Of a stretch of DNA of 64,000 bases, positions 43,976-52,356 are shown in pieces. This DNA is from Calycina herbarum (taxonomy: Eukaryota > Ascomycota > Leotiomycetes > Helotiales > Pezizellaceae), in NCBI GenBank assembly GCA_001414485.1, contig LLEY01000147.1:62001-126000 (forward strand). Reading direction: 5' to 3'. The notes beneath the pieces were generated by a model, which was not told the origin of the DNA, searched no databases, and saw nothing but the letters and a program-made list of their open reading frames with translations. Each line of letters opens with the position of its first letter. Position 1 is the stretch's first letter. Position numbers and translations under genes: made by a program.

Positions 43976-44264
43976 ATGTGCTTTCTACCTCGGGCCATGT
44001 GTGATGCTAGGAGGCTTCTTTGCTCTGTATACGAAACCGCAGAAAAGAATCAACCAGTTTTAAAAAAAGGGTGCAAACGAGGTAACGCAAGGTTTAGCTT
44101 CAGTCAGAGCAGGAGGTAGTAAGTCGGAGGCTGCGAGAACGGTATGGAAGAATGGGGTAAATATGCATGAGGCGGGAGAACTTGATCCAATCATAAAAGC
44201 TGCTACCAAGTGGCGTAAGAACCATAGTACGCAAGTGCACAGCCAGAAGGTAAAAAGAAAGTAA
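43976..44264 (+). pseudogene. Unit A counterpart of gene at 45885, frameshifted
   Basis: ATG at 43976 opens MCFLPRAMCDARRLLCSVYE and reads to NQPVLKK. In a run of seven A (44062-44068) one base too many throws the frame to an early stop after FSFSQSRR. Removing one A leads to GANEVTQGLASVRAGGSKSE, then TVWKNGVNMHEAGELDPIIK, and a basic Lys/Arg end at TAA 44262..44264. Position relative to the upstream gene and the leader match gene 45885 of unit B, though protein similarity is low (M-x-FL start, Lys-rich end). The homopolymer means a sequencing error cannot be excluded. Confidence 0.5.
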
Positions 44265-44808
44265 ATAGGCTTGTTTAACGTGGTGGTATGATTTGCCAGA
44301 CCAGTTCAAGATGTAGCAATCTATTGAAATTACATCTAGAGTCCGTAGCACTACCTAATCTTGCAATCTTATAACATTAAGAAGAGAAAGAAAAGATAAC
44401 CATTAAATGAACCATTCGTTCCTATATTATTGAAATAATTTTATAAGCTTTCTTTCATTTTTCTGCGTGCCCAAATGCTTCAGACTTAGTTTCCAATAAA
44501 GGCGCCTTCCCGTTGTTTTGGGTTGCAAGGACAATCGATAGACCACTCTGGTAGCATGTTGGCGCTGTCAGTTTCCGTAAAGTATACAATATCTTCGAGT
44601 GTCTATCGGGTCAAGCCACTTGTGATATGACTTTTTGATATCCTCATTTTTCAAAGAACAGACCCCACTTGTTTTCACGTAAGCGAAGTTGCTCTTTATG
44701 ATTATGATGCATCACGTCAACTAATACCAATGAATGGTATATAAAGCATAAGAAAAGTTTATGATTCATAAAATATAATTATTCACAGAGTTCAGTCAGA
44801 CTCCCAAT
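44265..44808. other. Spacer between duplicated units
   Basis: AT-leaning. Unit B similarity begins about 44490. No gene. Confidence 0.45.
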
Positions 44809-44833
44809 TATAAATATAGCCTTCTTTGTTCTC
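44809..44833 (+). promoter_or_regulatory. TATA box plus TTCTTTGTTCTC element, unit B
   Basis: TATAAATA (44809-44816), TAGCC, TTCTTTGTTCTC (44822-44833), then ACCAACACTCTCTTCTTTC. 180 bp before the ATG at 44989. Confidence 0.7.
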
Positions 44834-44988
44834 ACCAACACTCTCTTCTTTCATGTTAATTCCAACATACCAATTACAAAGAAAATAACACCCTCCAAAG
44901 ATTTCAAGAAAACACCTGTTCTCCGACTTCAAAAATCAGAATCTTATTAATCTTTGCTTCATCACAAAACTCCACTTCACAACCGAAA

Positions 44989-45492
44989 ATGCTGACTTCA
45001 AATACACCGAGCATCAGGGATCGTTTTCTCGATCCAAAAACCTAGAGGAAGGAGCGAAAGGCGACCAAGAACCTTCGAGAAATATTACAAGAAGCATCCA
45101 ACCCCAAAGAAAACACAGATTTGGTTAAGATATTCGATAAAGTATCTTCCAACACCGAGCTACATGATATGAAACTCAACAAAGGACTGTCGCCTGATGG
45201 CGAGGAAATGCTTTTTAAAGGAGCAGAATACCTAGAGAGAAGTATGATTGAAGATATCATGAGTAGGGTGACATATCTTGAGAAGCCCAAGAAAGGCATT
45301 GAATCGTGGGGGGTTCTCAATCTCGAAATAGAGTTACAAGCTAAGGTCAGCAAATTGAATGTTATCGTGAAGAAACTAGAAGCAGCAGGAGGTACAGCCT
45401 CAGATATCGCCCATGGTCTTGTTGGAAAGGATTATAAGGCTCCACCAAAACCATCGGAACCAGCCGGCCTGTGCAACTTTCGGGGAGACTAA
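44989..45492 (+). pseudogene. Small helical protein, unit B, early in-frame TAG
   Basis: ATG at 44989 gives MLTSNTPSIRDRFLDPKT and then TAG at 45043..45045. The same frame continues with RKERKATKNLREILQEASNP and LVKIFDKVSSNTELHDMKLN, KGLSPDGEEMLFKGAEYLER, LEKPKKGIESWGVLNLEIEL, KLNVIVKKLEAAGGTASDIA, ending PAGLCNFRGD at 45492. The downstream frame of 149 codons has no other stop and aligns with the intact unit A protein, so the TAG is a late event. No downstream in-frame ATG precedes the conserved part, so a shortened product is unlikely unless a splice or non-AUG start is used. Promoter intact. Confidence 0.65.
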
Positions 45493-45884
45493 AACACCAC
45501 CACCAATGCGCATGAAAAAACCGAATCTCACACAAACCTCCTTAGAAATTGATAATAATTAAATCGTTTATACATTCCCATAATTTCTTTCCTGTTAAAC
45601 TTAGAAACCATTCAAGGCTCTGGTGCTATTTTGTATGCTATATCTAAAAAGATAGGGCGAGACAATTCCAACAGATTGGCAACCAACTCACCCACTCACC
45701 CACTGCTAATTATGCGTTCAACCGACCAACCAACTTACCCACTTGCCAACAAACTCAACAAAGAAAGAAGAAAATCTTCTCAGTAGATATTTTTATATAA
45801 GTCCCTATTCCCTTGAATATTTGACATTAAGTATTATACACGACAACATATTTTCTTTTATCTCCTACTTATCATACTTCAAAT

Positions 45885-46205
45885 ATGGTTCTTTTTTTAG
45901 CTTGGAGGGCTTCTCACTGTGCATACAAAGCTGTCAAGACTGTCCGAAAATTACCACCAGAGGAAAAACAACGTCTCAAAGATCTCGTTGAACTGATCGG
46001 AATTTTGTCTACAGATATATGGAAAGTTAGAGATTTGCATTCAAAAGAAGAGAAGTTGGAGGCTTTGAGAAAAGCAGTCGAGGACTTGGAAAAAGAGGAA
46101 ATGTTCGTCAAACTCTTTATATTGGCAAAAGAGGTATATGCTATGAATAATAGCAGTTTACAAAGGGAGAAGAAGAAAAAGCAAAGAAGTCAAAGAAAAC
46201 ATTAG
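45885..46205 (+). CDS. Small lineage-specific helical protein, second gene of unit B
   Basis: 106 aa from ATG. Short hydrophobic start MVLFLAWRASHCAYKAVKTV, then RKLPPEEKQRLKDLVELIGI, LSTDIWKVRDLHSKEEKLEA, LRKAVEDLEKEEMFVKLFIL and a strongly basic end (REKKKKQRSQRKH). The N-terminus is too short and lacks a clear cleavage site, so it is not a confident signal peptide. The piece RKLPPEEKQRL resembles RKLPSDRKIDI of the gene at 43095 and KVPEEVKKCL of 36137, hinting at one family. Function unknown. Its unit A counterpart is frameshifted. Confidence 0.55.
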   Translation: MVLFLAWRASHCAYKAVKTVRKLPPEEKQRLKDLVELIGILSTDIWKVRDLHSKEEKLEALRKAVEDLEKEEMFVKLFILAKEVYAMNNSSLQREKKKKQRSQRKH

Positions 46206-47305
46206 ATATTCTCTCTAATCTAGCATATAATTCAACTCTCGTTGTATATGAAGCAATTGAGAACCACGAAGAAAAAGGTTTGGAAAATCAAGATAATACA
46301 AACCAGGGAAATCGAAGAAATATTGTCCACTATTTGATTAGCTGATAAGGCTTTGGGTGAGAAATCAGGAGCCTTTGCGAAAGAATAGAAGAATGAAATT
46401 GGATACTTAAAATCTGTCAACGTCAGTTCGCACGTGGTAATAAATACAGGGAACTAAACTTCAATAAAGCAGGAATAATGAAGCTGCGAAGAAAACCATA
46501 GAAGTCAAAAGTTGAGTGATGCTTCACTAGTAGAAGATATTTACTAAGTGACCCGCCTCCCTACGCGCTTTTTCTCAAGAGACGTAATGTATATTTAAAT
46601 GATATAGCAGGTATAAGGAAGCTTTGACAAAATCAGAGTCTCACATTAAATACTCCCCTTGAACGAGTGTTCGAAAGATAATCTTTTACCGAAATTTTGA
46701 ATGAAACTAAAGAATTGTCAGAAAAGGGGCATTGAAAGAACTAGGATCAAGCCCAAGCCAGCTTCTCTTGATCTAGCTTTGATATCCACTTCCTGCGACC
46801 TCTTTCAAACATTACCTTTCCTCATCCCAACTTACGTGATTATTCTTCGGGCGGTGGATTTGATGAGAAATTCTAAATAGCGCTGCTTGAGTTGAAAGAA
46901 ATCGCTGATCAATCTAACTGTCGGTATGCACAAATAGTTAGCACTTCCACGTGCCCTTCTCGCTTAACGAGGAGGGCAGGTATTTAAGTAGAACCGAGTA
47001 CAAACTGTACTCGGTATGCATCAACGATAGTTACAACGATAATATACTCTTTTTGCATCAAGCTATTCACCACCAAGTCAAACCAACACTAATAGATAAA
47101 TTAAAGATCAGAAACTTGTAATTCAAGTGACTCACTCGCTAATTTGACGAATTGGTACGCAATAAAAACTTAGATCCAATTCCTAACAAATTTTCTGGCT
47201 TCAGTTAATTACTGCCTGAACCTTCACCCATCGCCACGAAAAGACAATTCCCAAGGTGAATCAGAAAGCAACGCAGCTCCATGGATATAAATACAACGTG
47301 CATGA
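46206..47305. other. Intergenic; promoter region of RING gene
   Basis: 1.1 kb with purine-rich, possibly decayed coding sequence at 46240-46400 and no open gene. CACGTG near 46950, TATTTAAG near 46981 and a dyad at 46994-47014 lie upstream of the RING gene. A TATAAATA is also at 47284. Confidence 0.45.
46994..47014. promoter_or_regulatory. Perfect dyad CCG-N15-CGG
   Basis: Arms CCGAGTACA (46994-47002) and TGTACTCGG (47006-47014) with loop AAC. An inverted CCG/CGG pair is the kind of site bound by dimeric Zn2Cys6 factors. It lies about 290 bp before the RING gene ATG. Confidence 0.45.
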
Positions 47306-48475
47306 ATGTCTTCCATCTCCAAAATTTTCAACACCCCGATCGCAAAGATGGCAGATACAGTCCGCGAAACTGAGAGACCGCCAAGGAGAAAATCAGGGAA
47401 AGATGACACCAAAGCCAATATCAAAGCCAAAGCTACGAAGCCCAAGAAAGACACCAACCCTTGTCCAATCTGTTATGAACCCATCAAGGAGCAAGAGAGA
47501 ACGAGGGTCATGAATTGCAACCACGAATTCTGCCGCAGATGCATCACTGAGTGGCTCGAAACGTCGAACAAGAAAGAACACGCGACCTGTCCCTATTGCA
47601 GAGGCAAACAGGTAAACATCGCCCACCATTTCGACTCCAATGGAAATTTCCTCAAGTTTTTCCACACGGCAAAGATCTGGAGCGTTCAGATCGGCAACCT
47701 CAATACTACGCAATTCTTCAAGAATCAAGGAAAGTTTTACAGCGCTTCGACCTTCACACAATTGAAAATCATGCAGGCGGATGGAGTAACGACTATTGCC
47801 TTGGGGTTCAAGTGGTCCTTGACTCCACACACTGTTCAGGAGACAGCCACCAAGTATTGCGATACAGAGACCGACCCGGCAGCAGCACACCCCTTTAAAA
47901 CGCTTACGAAAGTGCTGATGGAGAGAATTCAATTATATGGCACTGGTCCCCGTCCTGGTAATTTGGCATGCAGTGAGTATTTTACTTACCGGTCGCCTGA
48001 GATACTACCCAAAAGGCAGCCGAGGGGAGTCAACTTTGCCTATTTTGGACGGGTGGAGGGGTTTGCCAGAATGGACCAGGGACAGGTTGTTGAAGGTCTT
48101 ATACATGATAACCATATTATTCATGAGGCTCACGAGGGCCAACGAGAAGGACTCCTGCATGCTACGGCGACCCAGACTGTCAGGGATACACTGAGGGCCG
48201 ATCGCTCACGCATGAAAGAATCTGCACGTCGTACAATTATGGAAAGAGGTGATATCAAGAGTCAGAAGGCGAAAAGTCCAAGCATGACAACAAATATACG
48301 TCGTGTTTTGGGTGATGCCTTATTGTGCGATTTCGATAGCAGCATCTCAGAAGTCGTGGACGGACGTCATTTGTACGATGCCAAAGGTGTACAGGTCGGT
48401 GCGAAAGTGATGCCGGTGGTTCTAGATAGAGTAAGAACTCCACAGGGACTAGGTGGATTCCTGTTTGATTCATGA
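47306..48475 (+). CDS. RING finger protein (probable E3 ligase)
   Basis: Single exon, 389 aa; a second ATG at 47348 (MADTVRETERPPRRK) is possible. A basic Lys/Arg-rich N-terminus is followed by a C3HC4 RING at about residues 53-97: NPCPICYEPIKEQERTRVMN, CNHEFCRRCITEWLE, CPYCRGKQV. The ligand order is Cys-x2-Cys, Cys-x-His, Cys-x2-Cys, Cys-x2-Cys. The remaining 290 residues (KIWSVQIGNLNTTQFFKNQG, LGFKWSLTPHTVQETATKYC, GVNFAYFGRVEGFARMDQGQ, RRVLGDALLCDFDSSISEVV) match no family I know and probably bind the substrate. RING proteins of this type recruit E2 enzymes for ubiquitin transfer; activity is inferred only from the motif. Confidence 0.8.
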   Translation: MSSISKIFNTPIAKMADTVRETERPPRRKSGKDDTKANIKAKATKPKKDTNPCPICYEPIKEQERTRVMNCNHEFCRRCITEWLETSNKKEHATCPYCRGKQVNIAHHFDSNGNFLKFFHTAKIWSVQIGNLNTTQFFKNQGKFYSASTFTQLKIMQADGVTTIALGFKWSLTPHTVQETATKYCDTETDPAAAHPFKTLTKVLMERIQLYGTGPRPGNLACSEYFTYRSPEILPKRQPRGVNFAYFGRVEGFARMDQGQVVEGLIHDNHIIHEAHEGQREGLLHATATQTVRDTLRADRSRMKESARRTIMERGDIKSQKAKSPSMTTNIRRVLGDALLCDFDSSISEVVDGRHLYDAKGVQVGAKVMPVVLDRVRTPQGLGGFLFDS

Positions 48476-49579
48476 AAGAGATAGGCATGGGATGGGATGA
48501 AGTTTAGGGGTAGAATAATTTCTAGTGCTGAGATATAGATCTAGAATGTTAATCTCACTTCTGTACTCTAAGTCTTGCTCGTCGCATTGTACGTGCTATT
48601 GTTTTATAAGCGAGTTCTAGTAGTAGTTACAGAATCTAATTTTCTTTTGCCTCCTCGCTAGGCTGCAACTCTTTAAAATATATCTCAAATCAACTGTTTT
48701 AGAGGTTAACTTACTTTTCTAATATAAAGACTTATAATACCTCTGAGAGTAAAAAACCTAACGTATCGAGTTTATCTAGATATAAACATATAATAAGTAG
48801 TACTTTCGAGGCTACTAGTAAGTCGAGATTTTTTTATACTTATACCAAGACTCTACTAAAACTTCCGAAGTTAAAACAGTACTATAATATCAAACTATTA
48901 AAAAATTTAATTAGATCTACTAATATAAAAAAGCAAGTATTTTCAACTGTTTATTTTATACTACTAGACTATCTTACTAGTAGACGCTTTACAAGCTAAT
49001 AAATTAATACGTCAATCTAATAACTTATTAACACCACTGACGAGCACACTTCCTAGAATAGCGTAAAAGACTATATAAGAGAAAGAAAAGAATAGTAAGA
49101 ATTTAAACTACTCTACTCTTTTAGATAAACACTAGTTATTAAATTATTATAAGCTAAAATTAGAAAAGAAAAGTAACTTTATCTTTTCTTCTATTCTTCC
49201 TAACTCTAAATTCAAATCCAATTATATCAGCTCTCTCGATAAAAAACTTCATTTGAATGTTATTACTTGATACCTACTTTCAATTAGCGGGGTTGCGCGA
49301 GGAAATGTGTCACGTGACAGCGCCCAAGTTTACAGCCACATCAGCGGCGAAGGTTTCACACGAAAGCTTTCCGTTGTATTTTGACTTGGGAAGTCGCTAT
49401 GTATGTTTAACTAACAAAATAATCTTATCAGTAGCCTGACATTCAATGGTTTGAGAATAACTACTCTAATTCAGAATGACTTGGCCCTCCCGCCATTGCA
49501 CTCCGAACTCCCCCATGTGATCCAAATAATGAATCTTGAATCAAGATACCACCACCAAGCCAGCTGATATGGCGATTTC
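48476..49579. other. Intergenic with AT-rich island 3
   Basis: 3' flank of the RING gene, AT island (below), then 49240-49579, normal sequence containing the palindrome TCACGTGA at 49310-49317. No gene. Confidence 0.5.
48600..49240. mobile_element. AT-rich island 3, probably RIP-decayed repeat
   Basis: About 640 bp of extreme AT content with no ORF, rich in TACTAGTA/CTACTA words, like islands 1 and 2 in composition. No clear alignment to them was found by eye. Sharp return to normal composition at both ends. Confidence 0.45.
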
Positions 49580-50719
49580 CTACTGGGTATCTGGAGGAAG
49601 AAGACTATCCTGTGTTTCCGCTCCCCGCTTCCTACTCCGACCTCCACCTCCAAGAAACCGCAAAACCCACTCTCTCACCGACTTAGTCTTAGCCAACTGC
49701 GGATTCGATATATTCTCCGCCGTAAAATCACTTCTGGTATAATACCCAGAAGTATCACTTCGATCAACCCTGCTTCTATACAGAAGATGCACAGTCGTAA
49801 ACCCCTTCCTCGAATTCTGACCATAAACCTTGCCCCGAAAACTATTCAAGGCCACATTTCGTATGAGAACCACATCCTGAGGTCGTAATGATCCAATTGA
49901 CTCCTTCAAATCAGGAGATTGCGAGGGACCTATCCAAAAATTGATTCCAAAGCCCGATTTCGTTTCGTCTCCTACGAGGGCTTCGATGAGTTCTACTTTT
50001 GCTCCGCGTTTCGTTCTGATGGATCGTGGTTCGGGGATTGAGATGATGCCGACTATGAGATTGACTGTCATGACTTGAGGTTGGATTGAGTCAAGGTAGA
50101 ATGAGTTTGGGAAGTCTTTTAGATGGCTGAGTGGACCGGATTTGGGAGGGTCTTTTCGATCGAATTTTGCTGAGGATGTGGTGTCGAATGAGTAGCATTC
50201 TGAGCTTGAGTATTGCGAGCTCCCTCGAGATGAGGCGGGTACGAGTTGGGATGAGGGGACCTCCTCATGTCGAGTATATGACTCTTCGTAGAATTGTGAG
50301 ACTACCTCGTCCACCAATTCGGAATTTGAGAGGTGACTATCCAAGGCCTCCCCATTGTTCTTCTTCAATTTCTTTACCGGCTTCTTTCCACGCTTTGGTC
50401 GGTTGTTTTGAGTACTATTTTGGGACAGCTCTTCTACGAAAGAGCCGACATTAGACACCGAGAAAAAGGATGCTCCCTGGTATTCTGGCTGCCAACAATA
50501 ATCCTGAGAAAAGCCAGTCGTCAGGTGTTTTGGTTCGAGGGGAAATGATCTCCATTGCGGGACGTCGAAGACCGAGGCTGATGATTTTTCGTCTTCTTTG
50601 ACATTTGACCGGGTCTTTGGAAGCCTCGCCAATCGAATGAAAGGTGCACTGAAAGACTCAAGCAGGCCATCTTCTTTCCAATCTAGATCCTCATTCGCCG
50701 GACAACCAAAATAAAACAT
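49580..50719 (-). CDS. Unknown protein with OB-fold-like C-terminal half
   Basis: Single exon, 379 aa, ATG at 50719. The first 200 residues are Ser-rich and probably disordered, with a basic patch NNRPKRGKKPVKKLKKNN. From about 215 a beta-rich segment follows: VMTVNLIVGIISIPEPRSIR, TKRGAKVELIEALVGDETKS, FGINFWIGPSQSP, LRPQDVVLIRNVALNSFRGK, VYGQNSRKGFTTVHLLYR. The pattern strand-(R)-V-E-L-x-E-x-x-V-G-D-E-T, FWIG, then L-x-P-Q-D-V-V-L-I-R-N-V-A-L resembles single-strand nucleic-acid-binding OB-folds of RPA-like or shelterin/shieldin-like proteins. A basic tail FLGGGGRSRKRGAETQ follows. The fold is inferred from pattern only; no gene name can be given. Divergent from AIM32. Confidence 0.65.
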   Translation of the reverse strand: MFYFGCPANEDLDWKEDGLLESFSAPFIRLARLPKTRSNVKEDEKSSASVFDVPQWRSFPLEPKHLTTGFSQDYCWQPEYQGASFFSVSNVGSFVEELSQNSTQNNRPKRGKKPVKKLKKNNGEALDSHLSNSELVDEVVSQFYEESYTRHEEVPSSQLVPASSRGSSQYSSSECYSFDTTSSAKFDRKDPPKSGPLSHLKDFPNSFYLDSIQPQVMTVNLIVGIISIPEPRSIRTKRGAKVELIEALVGDETKSGFGINFWIGPSQSPDLKESIGSLRPQDVVLIRNVALNSFRGKVYGQNSRKGFTTVHLLYRSRVDRSDTSGYYTRSDFTAENISNPQLAKTKSVREWVLRFLGGGGRSRKRGAETQDSLLPPDTQ

Positions 50720-51180
50720 TTTAGAAGGGACGGTGAGGCTCTATATCGAATTCTCCGTCATACACCGATACATCCGTCTCGGCTCCGTCTCAAATGCCGG
50801 GAGATCAACTTCGTAAAGAAAGCTCCAGGCTGCGGGATGCCAAAATTACGTAGATAAATGGTTGCAAGCAAGGGGTCAGATACTAGCGTTACACAGAGAC
50901 GCGTATGTCAGCTTACTCAGGTGCCTTTTAGTGTTGAAGCATAAGAAGTCTCCTCCTCGCATTTTCGTGTTGCATTTGTTGAGAGTTCGTCCAACAGGAG
51001 TCCCGCCATTTGACGCAAGCTTTGTCGCACAGCCACACGGGCCACACGGCAGCCCACGACAGCCACAACCCGCGGATCTGATAAGCTGAACATTAGTGCC
51101 AAGAGCGGATCTGATTACGGAGCTCGGAGTGAGAAAAGCGGGCCCAGCAAAAAAGTGCGGGATTCAAATGCCCCACCAGA
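50720..51180. promoter_or_regulatory. Divergent promoter, OB-fold gene and AIM32
   Basis: 461 bp. Contains a short G/C-rich run with GCCACACGG repeated at 51039-51056. No TATA box. Confidence 0.45.
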
Positions 51181-52356
51181 ATGGCTTCTATAAAACAAAG
51201 TCGCGCCCAGCAACAGGCAAACAATGACACTTCCACTCGTTCGCCTCGTCCCTTCAAGATGACCTCCGCCCTCAAGTCGATTTTCAGCACTGTACAACAT
51301 ACTCTCGCTGGTACAGGTGCAACCACTCCCATCGATGTTCTGTTTCCCAAGGTAGACCCAGAGGTGGATGGTGAAGACTGCGATCATGACTGCAATTCTT
51401 GTCATGTCAAGTATCCCAAGGGGTTCAAGATAGAAGAGGAGGACAAACTATACGGGCACGTCAAAGGATGGAGTAGTCATGTTTTGGTGGCAACGGGAAA
51501 AACAGATTGGGTTCGAGATGTGGCAGACGAGAAGGGCAGTTTAATGGAGGCCATTGAAAAGAAAGCAGATGTGAAGCTTACAAATGGTGTACGTATACAC
51601 AAAAACCACCTACTTCTCCAATGTTTCAAGCTAATAAGTGTGCAGAAACTCATGCTGTCCGCATCTAATATCCCAACTCCCAATCACTCTGCCGACTATT
51701 CCGAACCAACGACCGTCCTCCTACTACCTGCCTTTATCATAATCGAGAACGTTACACCAAAATCAGTAAATACTCTGATATCCGAATACATCAACCCAGC
51801 ACCAACAAACACAACACCCCTTGCCCCCATCTCACTACCTCAAACATTACCCGATCCCCTCCCCAACGCGGAACAATTAACTTCACGACCATCCCCCCAC
51901 CGAGCGTTGATCCTTCTATGTTCCCAAAAGACTCGAGACGCTCGATGTGGACAGAGTGCACCACTCTTACGAAAGGAATTCGAAAGACATCTGCGAATAT
52001 CCGGTCTTTACCGTGACCTCGACGATGAGCGACCAGGAGGAGTAGGAATATATTTCATCTCGCATGTTGGTGGACACAAATACTCAGCAAACGTAATGAT
52101 CTATCGGAAGTCGAATGCATTTGGACTAGATCAGGTAGCACGAGGAAAAGTCGGCGAGGACAATTTCCCCCAACCTGCAAAAGGAATAGAAGGAGAAGAA
52201 CAAATGGGAGCTGCACAGTGCATGTGGATTGCGAGAGTCAAACCAGAGGATTGTGAGGGCATCATCAAGTTCACTGTTCTGCAGGGAAAATTAGTGAAGC
52301 CCGAGAGTCAATTACGAGCTGGATTTGATAGAGAGAGAGGGTTAATAAGCTGGTAG
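51181..52356 (+). CDS. AIM32: AIM32-like thioredoxin-fold Fe-S protein
   Basis: Exons are 51181..51588 and 51646..52356 (57-nt intron GTACGT...GCAG), giving 372 aa; a second ATG at 51259 (MTSALKSIFSTVQHTLAG) is the alternative start. DCDHDCNSCHVKYPKGFKIE, then YGHVKGWSSHVLVATGKTDW, KLMLSASNIPTP, HRALILLCSQKTRDARCGQS, APLLRKEFERHLRISGL, IYFISHVGGHKYSANVMIYR, CMWIARVKPEDCEGIIKFTV. The C-x8-C and H-x-GGH-x-(F/Y) cluster ligands are those of sucrase/ferredoxin-like Aim32, a mitochondrial matrix/intermembrane [2Fe-2S] protein linked in yeast to redox quality control. The N-terminus is rich in Arg, Gln and Ser, fitting import. The intron is stop-free and a multiple of three. Confidence 0.88.
   Translation: MASIKQSRAQQQANNDTSTRSPRPFKMTSALKSIFSTVQHTLAGTGATTPIDVLFPKVDPEVDGEDCDHDCNSCHVKYPKGFKIEEEDKLYGHVKGWSSHVLVATGKTDWVRDVADEKGSLMEAIEKKADVKLTNGVRIHKNHLLLQCFKLISVQKLMLSASNIPTPNHSADYSEPTTVLLLPAFIIIENVTPKSVNTLISEYINPAPTNTTPLAPISLPQTLPDPLPNAEQLTSRPSPHRALILLCSQKTRDARCGQSAPLLRKEFERHLRISGLYRDLDDERPGGVGIYFISHVGGHKYSANVMIYRKSNAFGLDQVARGKVGEDNFPQPAKGIEGEEQMGAAQCMWIARVKPEDCEGIIKFTVLQGKLVKPESQLRAGFDRERGLISW

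Larger units (their letters stand above)
42640..44390 (+). repeat. Duplicated unit A (two genes)
   Basis: About 1.75 kb holding the intact gene at 43095 and the frameshifted gene at 43976. Matching landmarks in unit B lie 1.85-1.91 kb further on: GGTAGCATGT motif, TATAAATATAGC module, CACCAACACTCTCTTCTTTC leader, start codons of both genes. Ends were judged by eye. Confidence 0.7.
44490..46210 (+). repeat. Duplicated unit B (two genes)
   Basis: Tandem partner of unit A. Holds the nonsense-mutated gene at 44989 and the intact gene at 45885. Divergence between units is considerable except in the promoter (TATAAATATAGC...CACCAACACTCTC), so the duplication is not recent or the promoter is under constraint. 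Confidence 0.7.
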
